A stretch of DNA of 64,000 nt from Stenotrophomonas maltophilia. Its GTDB lineage: Bacteria; Pseudomonadota; Gammaproteobacteria; Xanthomonadales; Xanthomonadaceae. The translations under genes and the position numbers were made by a program. Positions within the stretch are counted from its first letter, which is position 1. The number at the start of each line of letters is the position of its first letter. Location of the stretch: assembly GCF_002138415.1 (NCBI RefSeq), contig NZ_CP015612.1:4318001-4382000 (forward strand). Reading direction: 5' to 3'. Positions 24,855 to 32,963 of the stretch are shown here, in pieces. The notes below the pieces were generated by a model. It saw only the letters and a list, made by a program, of their open reading frames with translations. It did not search any database and had not been told where the DNA came from.

Positions 24855-25688
24855 TTACTGCAGGACGAAACGCTCAATGGCGCGCGCCACGCCTTCATCA
24901 GCATTGCTGGTGGTTTCAAACCGCGCCACCGCCTTCACCGCGTCGATGGCATTGCCCATCGCCACGCTGGTACCGGCGTATTGCAGCATGGTCAGGTCGT
25001 TTTCCTGGTCGCCGATGGCCATCACGTTGGCGCGGTCGATGCCAAGGTGCTCGGCCAGCTTCTGCAGGCTCGGGCCCTTGCCGGCGCGATGATCGAACAC
25101 TTCCAGAAAGAACGGTGCGCTCTTCAGCACTGCGAAGCGCTCGGTCAGTTCGGTGGGCAGGCGCGCGATGGCGGCATCCAGCACGTCGGGCGCGTCGATC
25201 ATCATCAGCTTGATGAACGACATGGACGGGTCCATGTCGGCCACGCGGCGGTAGGACAGCGGCATCCGCGAGAGATGCGAGTCGGCCACGGTGTAGTAGC
25301 TGATGTCCTGGTTGGGCGTGTACATGCGCTGGCTGTCCAGTGCCTGGAAGTGCACGCCCAGGTCGCGGGCCACCTGCTCGCAGAACAGGAAGTCGTCGAA
25401 GCTGAGCGGATACTCGACCACGGTTTCGCGCGTGCCGATGCGCTGCACCAGGCCACCATTGCAGGCGATGCAGTAGTCGTCGTCGCCGGTGATGCCCAGC
25501 TCGTGCAGGAACGGCTCCAGGCCCGGAACCGGGCGGCCGCTGGTCAGCACGATGTGCACGCCCAGCGCGCGCGCCTGCGCGATCGCCTGCTTGGCCCGGA
25601 CGGTGAGCGTGTGGGTGGGGTCCAACAGGGTGCCATCCATGTCGATGGCGACCAGTTCGATGGTCGATTGCCTGCGGCCCATGTCCAT
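24855..25688 (-). CDS. Cof-type HAD phosphatase (YidA-like)
   Basis: A 277-residue HAD hydrolase of the sugar-phosphatase group. Motif I is VAIDMDGTLLD, motif II VLTSGRP, the type IIB cap occupies the middle (about residues 80-190), and motifs III/IV are KGPSLQKLAEHLG and MAIGDQENDLTML. The ATG at 25688 is preferred over a TTG 9 bases upstream. Members dephosphorylate small sugar phosphates in the cytoplasm; the actual substrate is not predictable. It is divergent from the ExoD-like gene. Confidence 0.88.
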   Translation of the reverse strand: MDMGRRQSTIELVAIDMDGTLLDPTHTLTVRAKQAIAQARALGVHIVLTSGRPVPGLEPFLHELGITGDDDYCIACNGGLVQRIGTRETVVEYPLSFDDFLFCEQVARDLGVHFQALDSQRMYTPNQDISYYTVADSHLSRMPLSYRRVADMDPSMSFIKLMMIDAPDVLDAAIARLPTELTERFAVLKSAPFFLEVFDHRAGKGPSLQKLAEHLGIDRANVMAIGDQENDLTMLQYAGTSVAMGNAIDAVKAVARFETTSNADEGVARAIERFVLQ

Positions 25689-25837
25689 TGCGTTCAACTC
25701 GTGCGGGGCACGCCAGTTTAACCCCTCATGCCCGGTTCACCTCTTTGCCTACGTTGGCCGGGATACTGCGTGAGCCTGTGCGTCCCCCACCGCAGGACGG
25801 CCCCTTGACCGCCCTACCCTGGAGAACCTTGCGACGC

Positions 25838-26500
25838 ATGACCTACCGTGCCCCCGAAACCAATGACAGCGCGCCCCTGGCCCAGCAGATCGAGCAGATG
25901 ATCGACGAGCTGCCCGGCGACCAGGTGAGCGTCGGCACCCTGCTCAGCGCGCTGGGCGATGAAGGCCTGCTGCTGATCGTGATCCTGCTCTCGGCCATCT
26001 TCATCATTCCGGTGTCGATTCCCGGGCTGAGTACGGTGTTTGGTGCCTCGATCCTGCTGATCGGCCTGAGCCGCGTACGCAACCGCCCGCTGTGGGTGCC
26101 GCAGAAGCTGGCGCGCCGCGAGATCGCCACCGACAAGCTGAAGGCCAACCTGGGCCGTGCGCTGAAGTGGGTGCACCGCATGGAGCGGCTGTCGCGGCCG
26201 ATGCGGCTGGCGGTGATGGTGCGCTCGAAGAAGATGATGCGCCTGAACAACCTGATGCTGGTGTTCGCGACCCTGCTGCTGATGGCGCCGGCCGGGCCGA
26301 TTCCCTTCAGCAATACCTTGCCAGCGCTGGCGCTGATGTCGTTTGCGATTGGCTTCATCCAGCGCGATGGTGCGGCGGTGGCGGCTGGGTACGGCTTTGT
26401 TGTGGCCACGGTGGTGTATTTCGGCGCGCTGCTGGGTGGTGTGGGGTTTGCTGCGGAATCGGTGTTCAGCGGGCTGCGCGCGGCGCCGTCGGAAGTGTAG
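25838..26500 (+). CDS. ExoD-like exopolysaccharide synthesis membrane protein
   Basis: A 220-residue inner-membrane protein. After a soluble N-terminal stretch (PLAQQIEQMIDELPGDQVSV) come GTLLSALGDEGLLLIVILLS and IPGLSTVFGASILLIGL, the ExoD family signature, then a basic loop (RSKKMMRLNN) and two more helix groups. ExoD was named from rhizobial exopolysaccharide and alkali-sensitivity mutants; the biochemical role is unknown. The ATG at 25838 is supported by homology. The stop overlaps the first base group of a REP pair. Confidence 0.85.
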   Translation: MTYRAPETNDSAPLAQQIEQMIDELPGDQVSVGTLLSALGDEGLLLIVILLSAIFIIPVSIPGLSTVFGASILLIGLSRVRNRPLWVPQKLARREIATDKLKANLGRALKWVHRMERLSRPMRLAVMVRSKKMMRLNNLMLVFATLLLMAPAGPIPFSNTLPALALMSFAIGFIQRDGAAVAAGYGFVVATVVYFGALLGGVGFAAESVFSGLRAAPSEV

Positions 26501-26623
26501 AGCCGAGCCCATGCTCGGCTGCTGTTCGGCCAGTTTCCCGAAACTCCGCGCTGCGCGCATAAGCCGAGCATGGCTCGGCTCTACACAGGCCAATTCAAAG
26601 CAGTCGAGCATGGCTCGACTCTA
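26497..26623. repeat. Three REP palindromes, including an intact form of the IS110 target
   Basis: GTAGAGCCGAGCCCATGCTC (from 26497), AGCCGAGCATGGCTCGGCTC followed by TAC (26562-26583) and GTCGAGCATGGCTCGACTCT (from about 26603). The second keeps the uninterrupted GGCTCGGCTCTAC that is split by the IS110 element at 6178/7401. Confidence 0.85.
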
Positions 26624-26628
26624 CACAG

Positions 26629-27939
26629 CTATTTCGCCGACACCCGCCACACCACGTCGCCCACGTCGTCGGCGACCAGCAGCGCGCCTTCGGCGTCCAT
26701 CGCCATGCCCACCGGGGCACCCATCAGGGTCTTCTCGTCCTTTGAGGCGAAACCACTGACCACCGTCTGCGGCCGCCCGGTCGGCTTGCCGTCCTTGAAC
26801 GGCACGTAGACCACCTCGTAGCCGCTCAATGGTGAGCGATCCCAGCTGCCGTGCTCGCCGATGAAGGCACCGCCGTGGTACTGCGCCGGCAGTGCCTGGC
26901 CGGTGTAGAACAGCAGGCCCAGCGGTGCCACGTGCGAGCCGATGGCGTAGTCGGGCGTGATGGCCTTGGCCACCAGGTCCGGCCGCTGCGGCTGTACGCG
27001 CTCGTCCACGTGCTGGCCGTAGTAGCTGTAGGGCCAGCCGTAGAAGCCATCCTCCTTCACCGAGGTGAGGTAATCAGGCACCAGGTCGGCACCGATCTCG
27101 TCGCGTTCGTTTGCCACCGCCCACAGCTTCCCGGTGCTCGGCTCCCAATCCAGCCCGGTGGGGTTGCGGATGCCCGACGCAAAGATGCGGCTGCCACGGG
27201 TGGCCACGTCCACTTCCAGCACCACTGCACGGCGGTATTCAACTGCCAGGCCGTTCTCGGTGATGTTGCTGTTGGAGCCCACGCCCACGTACAGCTTGCT
27301 GCCATCGCGGCTGGCCAGCAGTTCCTTGGTCCAGTGGTGGTTGATGGTGCTGGGCAGGTCGGTGAACTCGCGGCCCTTGTCGGACATGCGGGTTTCACCG
27401 GGTACGTAGTGGTACTGCACGATGTTGCCGGTGTTGGCCACGTACAGCGTGTCGCCGATCAACTGGATGCCGAACGGCGAATGCAGGCCTTCGATGTAGA
27501 CGTGTTGGGTCCACGTGGAAGTGCCAGGCGCACGGCGCAGCAGGGTGACCCGGTTGCCGCCCTTGCCCGCCTTGCCCGAGCGCGCCTTCACCTTGCCGGC
27601 GATCCACTGCTTGGGCGTGGTGACCGGCTCCTCGCCCGGGCCATTGCCCTCCACCACCAGCACATCGCCGTTGGGCAGCGTCAACAATCGCCGCGGATGC
27701 TGCAGGTTGGCGGCGATGCGTTCGATCTTCAGGCCTTCGGCCACCGTGGGTGACTGACCCTCGGCCCAACCCACGCCGCGCGGCACCTGCATCGGCGGCA
27801 TCAGGAAGTTCTTCGGTGCCGGCAGCGGTGGCTTCGCACCGGACTGATCGGTGGGGTGGTATTCGGCCTTGCCGGCACAGGCCGACAGCATCACGGCCAG
27901 CGCCAGGGCGGCCACGGTGGGCAGGATGTGCTTAGCCAT
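26629..27939 (-). CDS. PQQ-type sugar (sorbosone-like) dehydrogenase, lipoprotein
   Basis: A 436-residue periplasmic lipoprotein: the signal ends LAVMLSAC with Cys21 as lipid site. The mature part is a six-bladed beta propeller of the glucose/sorbosone dehydrogenase family: GLKIERIAANLQHPRRLLTL (blade 1), HSPFGIQLIGDTLYVANTG, the ASGIRNPTGLDW motif, VPDYLTSVKEDGFYGWPYSY, GSHVAPLGLLFYTGQALP, and FIGEHGSWDRSPLSGYEVVY with the catalytic-type His. Members oxidise sugars or related alcohols with PQQ. The ATG follows GGGAGG. It overlaps the DUF2231 gene by 8 bases, so the two form an operon. Confidence 0.9.
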   Translation of the reverse strand: MAKHILPTVAALALAVMLSACAGKAEYHPTDQSGAKPPLPAPKNFLMPPMQVPRGVGWAEGQSPTVAEGLKIERIAANLQHPRRLLTLPNGDVLVVEGNGPGEEPVTTPKQWIAGKVKARSGKAGKGGNRVTLLRRAPGTSTWTQHVYIEGLHSPFGIQLIGDTLYVANTGNIVQYHYVPGETRMSDKGREFTDLPSTINHHWTKELLASRDGSKLYVGVGSNSNITENGLAVEYRRAVVLEVDVATRGSRIFASGIRNPTGLDWEPSTGKLWAVANERDEIGADLVPDYLTSVKEDGFYGWPYSYYGQHVDERVQPQRPDLVAKAITPDYAIGSHVAPLGLLFYTGQALPAQYHGGAFIGEHGSWDRSPLSGYEVVYVPFKDGKPTGRPQTVVSGFASKDEKTLMGAPVGMAMDAEGALLVADDVGDVVWRVSAK

Positions 27940-28375
27940 GACGACCTCCCTGCAGCACCGGCGGCTGCAATGACAGCAGGATCAGGCCCAGGGCGATCAG
28001 GGCCACGGTCAGCGCCGACAGGATCGTGCCCGGCACCGCGACGGCATAGGCATCGCGGCTGTGCACGAAGGCGTTCCAGATGGCCAGCACGACCGCGACC
28101 AGGTTGAGGAAGAAGTCGATGCGGTCGACGCGGGTGGCGGTGCCGTTGCGGCGCCAGACCGTGAACAGGTTGATCAGGCGCGGAATGATGGCGATCAGCA
28201 GGCCGAAGGTGATCAGCCAGGCAGCCGCCTTGCCCCACATCACCTCGGCGCTGTTGAGGTAGATCGCGTCGAAGATCAATGCGCCGACGAAGAAGCCGAA
28301 GGGTATCGGGTTCAACAGGCTGAACAGCGTGGTGCCGAGGCCGCGATGGGCCTGGGCCAGAGGGTTGACCATCAT
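27932..28375 (-). CDS. DUF2231 inner-membrane protein
   Basis: A 147-residue protein with four membrane helices (IPFGFFVGALIFDAIYL, AAAWLITFGLLIAIIPRLIN, FFLNLVAVVLAIWNAFVHSR, ILSALTVALIALGLILLSLQ). The N-P-I-P-F-G start of helix 1 is typical of DUF2231. In many bacteria this family is cotranscribed with a PQQ-type sugar dehydrogenase, as here (8-base overlap), suggesting an electron-transfer or membrane-anchoring partner. Starts at 28375 or 28372 (ATGATG) are equivalent. Confidence 0.85.
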   Translation of the reverse strand: MMVNPLAQAHRGLGTTLFSLLNPIPFGFFVGALIFDAIYLNSAEVMWGKAAAWLITFGLLIAIIPRLINLFTVWRRNGTATRVDRIDFFLNLVAVVLAIWNAFVHSRDAYAVAVPGTILSALTVALIALGLILLSLQPPVLQGGRHG

Positions 28376-28469
28376 CGTGCTCCGATGCGGAAGGGTGCAC
28401 GGGCTGTAGTAGCACAGCCGGATGTGAGGGGGCGCGATGATGCCGGGTAGATCCACGACATGTGTGGAT

Positions 28470-28497
28470 GCGGATGCCAACCCAGGTGGGCACCTAC
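28470..28497. repeat. REP relative in the 307-base gap before the protease gene
   Basis: GATGCCAACCCAGGTGGGCA followed by CCTACC is a degenerate member of the GTGCCAACC...GGTTGGCAC class. The rest of the gap 28376-28682 holds no supportable gene; it contains the protease promoter. Confidence 0.6.
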
Positions 28498-28682
28498 CAG
28501 ATGCGGGCCGCTGCATTCGTCATTACCCCACGGCATAAGCGTTTGTGACGCAATCGGCACATCTGCAGATTGGGCGTGTGAAGAGGTAGGGGGGTGTTCG
28601 TTGTGTCGCGTTTGGCTCGTTGCGATGGGGCAGTTCCGCCCCGCCGTCCTGCCATGCCGATTCACAACAGAAGGATTCGTGT

Positions 28683-30449
28683 ATGAAGCGACACACGCAA
28701 CGCTCCGCGCCACCGCGCTCCGCGCGCCTGGCCTTGGCCACTGCCCTAGTACTGGGCAGCCTGGCCGTCACCGCCCAGGCCCAGCAGGCCGATCCGCTGG
28801 CCGGGCGTCAGTGGCATCTACTCAACACCGGACAGGCCGTACTGGGCGATACCCTGCCGGTGGCTGGCAACGATCTCAACGTGGATGGCCTGTTCCGCAA
28901 TGGCATCCGTGGCCAGGGCGTCACCATCGCCATCGTCGATGACGGCCTGCAGATTGCCCACCCGGACCTGGCCGCCAACGTCGCTGCGGTCGCAGGCAAG
29001 AACTTCGCCAACCAGAGCAACAATCCCTCACCGTCCAATCCGGACCGCGACAATCACGGCACCATGGTCGGCGGCATCGCCGGTGCAGTAGGTGCCAACA
29101 ACCTGGGCGTGCGCGGCGTGGCCTCGGCCGCCACCCTGAAGGGCTTCAATTTCCTGGCGTCCAATGCCCAGGGCAATTCGAATTCCAACATCGAGTACTC
29201 GTGGTGGGACGGCGCCGAAGTGGCCGATGTGGGGGTCTTCAACAACAGCTGGGGCTCCAGCCCGGGCAACCCCAACCTGCCCCTGGCCTACAGCCAGAAC
29301 GACATCGCCGCCTATGAGCAGGCCATGTCCGGCACCCGTGGTGGGCGCGGTGGCATCTACGTGAAAGCCGCCGGCAACAACCACAACAACGGCGCACGCT
29401 CGGATGGCACCGACATCTGCTCGGCAGACACCAAGAACCGCAACACGGGTTGCATCCCGGCCGGCCGCGATCCGCGTAACAACCTGTTCAACGTGATTAC
29501 CGTTGCCGCCGTGCGCGCCGATGGCGTGCGCTCGTCCTACTCGTCCACCGGCTCGGCGCTGTGGGTATCCGGCTTCGGTGGTGAGAATGGTTGGCAGCGG
29601 CAGGTCGTGCCGGGGCAGCTGGCGATCCGCTACGATCCGGCCATCCTCACCACCGATGTCACCGGCTGCGCGCAGGGCAGCAACAAGAACACGAGCCTGC
29701 GCAACACCTTGGACGGCGACCAGTCTGCCATCGACAGCACCTGCAACTACACCGGCAAGATGAACGGCACCTCGGCGGCCACGCCGATGGTGTCGGGCGT
29801 GGCGGCGCTGCTGCTGGAGACCAACCCGAACCTGTCCTACCGCGATGTGAAGTACATCCTGGCCACCACCGCCACCCGCACCGATCCGAACCGGGCAGCG
29901 GTGACCCACTCCGACGGCCGCGTGCTGGTGCCGGGCTGGACGGTGAATGCCGCCGGCCGTGCCTACAGCAACTGGTACGGTTTCGGTGTGGTCAATGCAG
30001 CACGCGCGGTACAGGTCGCAGAGGACTTCCAGCCGCTGGGTGCACTGGTGGATAGTGGCTGGCGCAACACGACGCGCACTGTGGCCATCGGCAATACCTC
30101 GGCGGCCGCGGCGCGCCTGACCTTCCAGCTGGCCAACGGTGCGCGCAACATCGAGAGCGTGCAGCTCGGCTTCCGCGTCAACCACAGCAACACCCGCCAG
30201 CTGCAGTTCGTGCTGATCTCGCCCAGTGGCACCCGCAGCGTGGTGCAGCCGGCATTCACCGCGATCGGCTCTGGCCTCAATGGCGTCCAGCGCAACTTCA
30301 CCAACTGGGACCTGCTGTCCAGCAATGCCTTCCTGGATGAGAACGCCACGGGCACCTGGACACTGGAAGTCACCGACCTGGGGCAGGCCGCGAACGCAGC
30401 ATCGCGTGGCAACCTCGAATTCTTCAAGATCCGCGTTCTGGGGCACTGA
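28683..30449 (+). CDS. Secreted kexin-like S8 serine protease with P domain
   Basis: A 588-residue secreted subtilase. The signal peptide ends VTAQAQ. The catalytic triad is D86 in IAIVDDGLQ, H125 in RDNHGTMVGG, and Ser in MNGTSAATPMVSG; the oxyanion Asn is in KAAGNNHNNG. The last 140 residues form a P/proprotein-convertase domain (TVAIGNTSAAAARLTFQLAN, FVLISPSGTRSVV, ATGTWTLEVTDLG). No N-terminal prodomain is present: the mature domain (QADPLAGRQWHLLNTGQA) follows the signal directly. The stop overlaps the next gene, which encodes a propeptide-like protein. The secretion route is inferred as Sec followed by an unidentified outer-membrane step. Confidence 0.92.
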   Translation: MKRHTQRSAPPRSARLALATALVLGSLAVTAQAQQADPLAGRQWHLLNTGQAVLGDTLPVAGNDLNVDGLFRNGIRGQGVTIAIVDDGLQIAHPDLAANVAAVAGKNFANQSNNPSPSNPDRDNHGTMVGGIAGAVGANNLGVRGVASAATLKGFNFLASNAQGNSNSNIEYSWWDGAEVADVGVFNNSWGSSPGNPNLPLAYSQNDIAAYEQAMSGTRGGRGGIYVKAAGNNHNNGARSDGTDICSADTKNRNTGCIPAGRDPRNNLFNVITVAAVRADGVRSSYSSTGSALWVSGFGGENGWQRQVVPGQLAIRYDPAILTTDVTGCAQGSNKNTSLRNTLDGDQSAIDSTCNYTGKMNGTSAATPMVSGVAALLLETNPNLSYRDVKYILATTATRTDPNRAAVTHSDGRVLVPGWTVNAAGRAYSNWYGFGVVNAARAVQVAEDFQPLGALVDSGWRNTTRTVAIGNTSAAAARLTFQLANGARNIESVQLGFRVNHSNTRQLQFVLISPSGTRSVVQPAFTAIGSGLNGVQRNFTNWDLLSSNAFLDENATGTWTLEVTDLGQAANAASRGNLEFFKIRVLGH

Positions 30450-31042
30450 TGATGAAGACGACCATTCTGTTGAGCACCCTCGCCCTGGCGGCGATGACCA
30501 CCACCGCCTGGGCACAGAGCTCGGGCCAGACACCTCCGGCGAAGACCTTGTCGACCGTAGACACGCAGCAGTTGAAGGCGGAGGCCACCGGCCGTTCGTT
30601 CAATGTGGGCGGCTCGCGCTTCCAGCTGGCGCCGTCGGCAACCGTGCAGCAGGCCAGCGGCGGCCAGTTCAGGATCACCACCGGGGCTGATGCCAGCGCG
30701 GCGGCCGTCGGCACCCGCAGCAAGCGGTCCACGGATGCGTCTACCGGTGTGGCCGCACGTGCGGATGCCGGTGCCAGCAAGTTTGCGGCCGCTGTCTCCA
30801 ACGATGGCGCACCGGTCGTGGCGACCTCGCGGGTCAAGGTGTTCTTCACCGATGCGGCTTCGGCGCAGCGTGCGGCCATTGCCACCGGCGGCACCGTGGT
30901 GAAGGTATCCAAGGCCTCGGGCCGCGCGATTGTGGAGTATCCGTCGGTGAACGCGGCACTGGATGCGACCACCAAGCTGCTGTCGACCGCCGGCATCAAG
31001 GCGGCCGAGCCGGACGTGGTGCAGTGGGAAGAAACCAAGTAA
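30449..31042 (+). CDS. Secreted protease propeptide/inhibitor-like protein
   Basis: A 197-residue protein with a signal peptide (ILLSTLALAAMTTTAWAQ). A low-complexity middle follows, and a C-terminal part reads RVKVFFTDAASAQRAAIATG, GRAIVEYPSVNAALDATTKL and GIKAAEPDVVQ. This strand-helix-strand pattern with a closing A-E-P resembles the N-terminal propeptides of subtilases (inhibitor/foldase type). It starts on the last base of the protease stop (TGATG), so the two are made together. A chaperone or inhibitor acting in trans on the prodomain-less protease is the natural inference; no direct family assignment can be made by eye. Confidence 0.75.
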   Translation: MMKTTILLSTLALAAMTTTAWAQSSGQTPPAKTLSTVDTQQLKAEATGRSFNVGGSRFQLAPSATVQQASGGQFRITTGADASAAAVGTRSKRSTDASTGVAARADAGASKFAAAVSNDGAPVVATSRVKVFFTDAASAQRAAIATGGTVVKVSKASGRAIVEYPSVNAALDATTKLLSTAGIKAAEPDVVQWEETK

Positions 31043-31107
31043 GGCGTTGAGTGGTGCCCCCGGCCGGTTGGCTCTCCTGGCCGGCCGGGGGATGGGTGTG
31101 GGGGGAT

Positions 31108-31169
31108 GTGCCGACCAACGGTCGGCACCCACCAACAGCAGATCCAGACGTGCCAACCAAGGTTGGCAC
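31108..31169. repeat. Two REP palindromes
   Basis: GTGCCGACCAACGGTCGGCA plus C (31108-31128) and GTGCCAACCAAGGTTGGCAC (31150-31169), each followed by CCACC. They lie between the convergent propeptide-like gene and SCO. Confidence 0.85.
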
Positions 31170-31178
31170 CCACCAGCG

Positions 31179-31973
31179 TCAGCGGGCGGCGAGTGTGTCG
31201 CTGTGTTTGCGGCTGCAGCTGGCCAGTGCGTCGTTGCCTGCGGCTGGATGAGCGGGCTCCAGCAGCAGGCGCTGCACGTCGGAGAACAGCTTGTCCACCG
31301 GCATGCCGTACGGTGCGAACAGGCGCAGGCGGCCCTGGCGGTCGAATACGTAACCGCCCGCGATGTGGCTCATGGTGTAGGTCTCCGGCACCTGGCCGGG
31401 TTCCTTTTCATAGAACGCCTTGAAGTCGCTGGCCATCGCGGCCAGTTGTGCTTCGTTGCCAACCAGCGCGATGGCCTTGGGGTCGAACGCTTCCACATAG
31501 GTGCGCGCAACCTCCGGCGTATCACGCGCTGGGTCGACACTGACGAACACTACCTGCAACTGGTCGGCATCCTTGCCCATCAGGTGCTTGACCTGGCTGA
31601 GCTCGACCATGGTGGTCGGGCACACGTCCGGGCAGCTGGTGAAGCCGAAGAACAGATAGGTCACCTGCCCCTGCAGGTCCTTCGGGCCGCGCACGGTGCC
31701 GTGGCTGTCGGGCATCGACCACTGCTGGCCGAGCTCTTCGCAGGCGATGTCCCCGGAGTAGAAGTCCATGCGCGACTGCGCGCTGCAGCCAGCCAGCAGG
31801 CCGATGGCCAGGCCGGCCAGCAGCGGCAGGCGGAAACGGGGAGAGAACAACGAACGGACAACAGCAGCAGGACGCTTCACGGGTACCACCAACGCAGATG
31901 CGGGCGGGGTCTCGGTCAGGCCTGCCCTTGGGGAGAAAGAGGACGGAGGTGCCGGGGTGATCGCGCGGTCCAT
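31179..31973 (-). CDS. SCO1/SenC/PrrC copper-chaperone-like lipoprotein
   Basis: A 264-residue protein with a lipoprotein-type membrane segment (LPLLAGLAIGLLAGC; Cys about 63) and a thioredoxin fold. The copper/redox motif is TSCPDVCPTT (C-x3-C) and the distal His is in SHIAGGYVFD. SCO proteins deliver copper to CuA centres or act as thiol reductases. It is the last gene of the cyo operon, 20 bases after cyoD. The 45 residues before the hydrophobic segment are unusual, so a downstream GTG start (near 31884) is possible. Association with a quinol oxidase, which lacks CuA, is noteworthy. Confidence 0.88.
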   Translation of the reverse strand: MDRAITPAPPSSFSPRAGLTETPPASALVVPVKRPAAVVRSLFSPRFRLPLLAGLAIGLLAGCSAQSRMDFYSGDIACEELGQQWSMPDSHGTVRGPKDLQGQVTYLFFGFTSCPDVCPTTMVELSQVKHLMGKDADQLQVVFVSVDPARDTPEVARTYVEAFDPKAIALVGNEAQLAAMASDFKAFYEKEPGQVPETYTMSHIAGGYVFDRQGRLRLFAPYGMPVDKLFSDVQRLLLEPAHPAAGNDALASCSRKHSDTLAAR

Positions 31974-31993
31974 GCCGGTCACCCCGGCCACGG

Positions 31994-32326
31994 TCAGTTG
32001 ATCATCATGTGGTAGTGCATGCTCCAGATGATCCACACCGACAACGCGACGATGATGAACAGGATCACCAGGGTGAACACGAAGCTGGCCAGGTTCCAGC
32101 CGCCTTCGGACTTGCGGTCCATGTGCAGGAAATAGACCAGCTGCACCAGGATCTGCGCCACCGCGAAGCCGACCAGCAGGAACAGCGTGAGCGGACGCGA
32201 CAGCACCGGGTTCATCACCAGCGCGAACGGCACCACGGTCAGCAGCGCGCACAGCACGAAGCCGATCAGGTAGGACTTGGTGGAGCCGTGCGCATTGCCG
32301 GCGCGCGAGGTTTCGACGTGGGCCAT
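31994..32326 (-). CDS. cyoD: Cytochrome o ubiquinol oxidase subunit IV
   Basis: A 110-residue protein with three helices (YLIGFVLCALLTVVPFALVM, LTLFLLVGFAVAQILVQLVY then FLHMD, and FVFTLVILFIIVALSVWIIW), the normal CyoD size and pattern including the conserved FLHM. CyoD assists assembly of the copper-heme centre. It starts one base after the cyoC stop, within the cyoABCD-SCO operon. Confidence 0.93.
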   Translation of the reverse strand: MAHVETSRAGNAHGSTKSYLIGFVLCALLTVVPFALVMNPVLSRPLTLFLLVGFAVAQILVQLVYFLHMDRKSEGGWNLASFVFTLVILFIIVALSVWIIWSMHYHMMIN

Positions 32327-32327
32327 G

Positions 32328-32963
32328 TCAGAAGGCTCCGATCAGGTAGACGAAGGTGAAGACGCAGATCCACACCAGGTCCAGGAAGTGCCAGAACAGG
32401 CTCAGGCACGACACGCGGGTGATGTTGGTCGGGGTCAGGCCACGGCGGTAGACCTGGTGCATGACCACCGCCATCCAGATCAGGCCGCTGGCCACGTGCA
32501 GGCCGTGGGTGGCGACCAGAGCGAAGAACGCCGACAGGTAGGCACTGGTGCTGGGGCCCGCGCCTTCGTGGATCAGGTGCGAGAACTCGTAGATCTCCAT
32601 GCCGATGAACGAGGCACCGAGTACGAAGGTCACGCCCAGCCAGCGCAGCACCGCCGAGGTGTCGTGGCGATGCATCGCCAGCACGGCCTGGCCGTAGGTG
32701 ATGCTGGAAACCAGCAGCAGGAAGGTCTCGGCCATCACGAACGGCAGCGAGAACAGCTCCTTGCCGGTGGGGCCGCCGGCGTAGGCGGTGCTGAGCACCG
32801 CGTACGAGGCGAACAGCGAACCGAACAGCACCAGGTCGGACATGAGGTAGACCCACATGCCGAACACCTTCATGCCGCCCTGTTCGTGGCCGTGATCGTG
32901 CTCGTGGTGGTCCTCGTGCGCCTGCGTGTCGCTGGCCAGCTCGGGGCGGGTCAACAGGTTCAT
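32328..32963 (-). CDS. cyoC: Cytochrome o ubiquinol oxidase subunit III
   Basis: A 211-residue protein with five helices and a His/Glu-rich soluble start ([20 protein letters not shown]). Conserved stretches are [51 protein letters not shown] and [20 protein letters not shown]. The ATG at 32963 overlaps the cyoB stop (ATGA). The subunit is needed for assembly rather than catalysis. Confidence 0.93.
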   Translation of the reverse strand: MNLLTRPELASDTQAHEDHHEHDHGHEQGGMKVFGMWVYLMSDLVLFGSLFASYAVLSTAYAGGPTGKELFSLPFVMAETFLLLVSSITYGQAVLAMHRHDTSAVLRWLGVTFVLGASFIGMEIYEFSHLIHEGAGPSTSAYLSAFFALVATHGLHVASGLIWMAVVMHQVYRRGLTPTNITRVSCLSLFWHFLDLVWICVFTFVYLIGAF

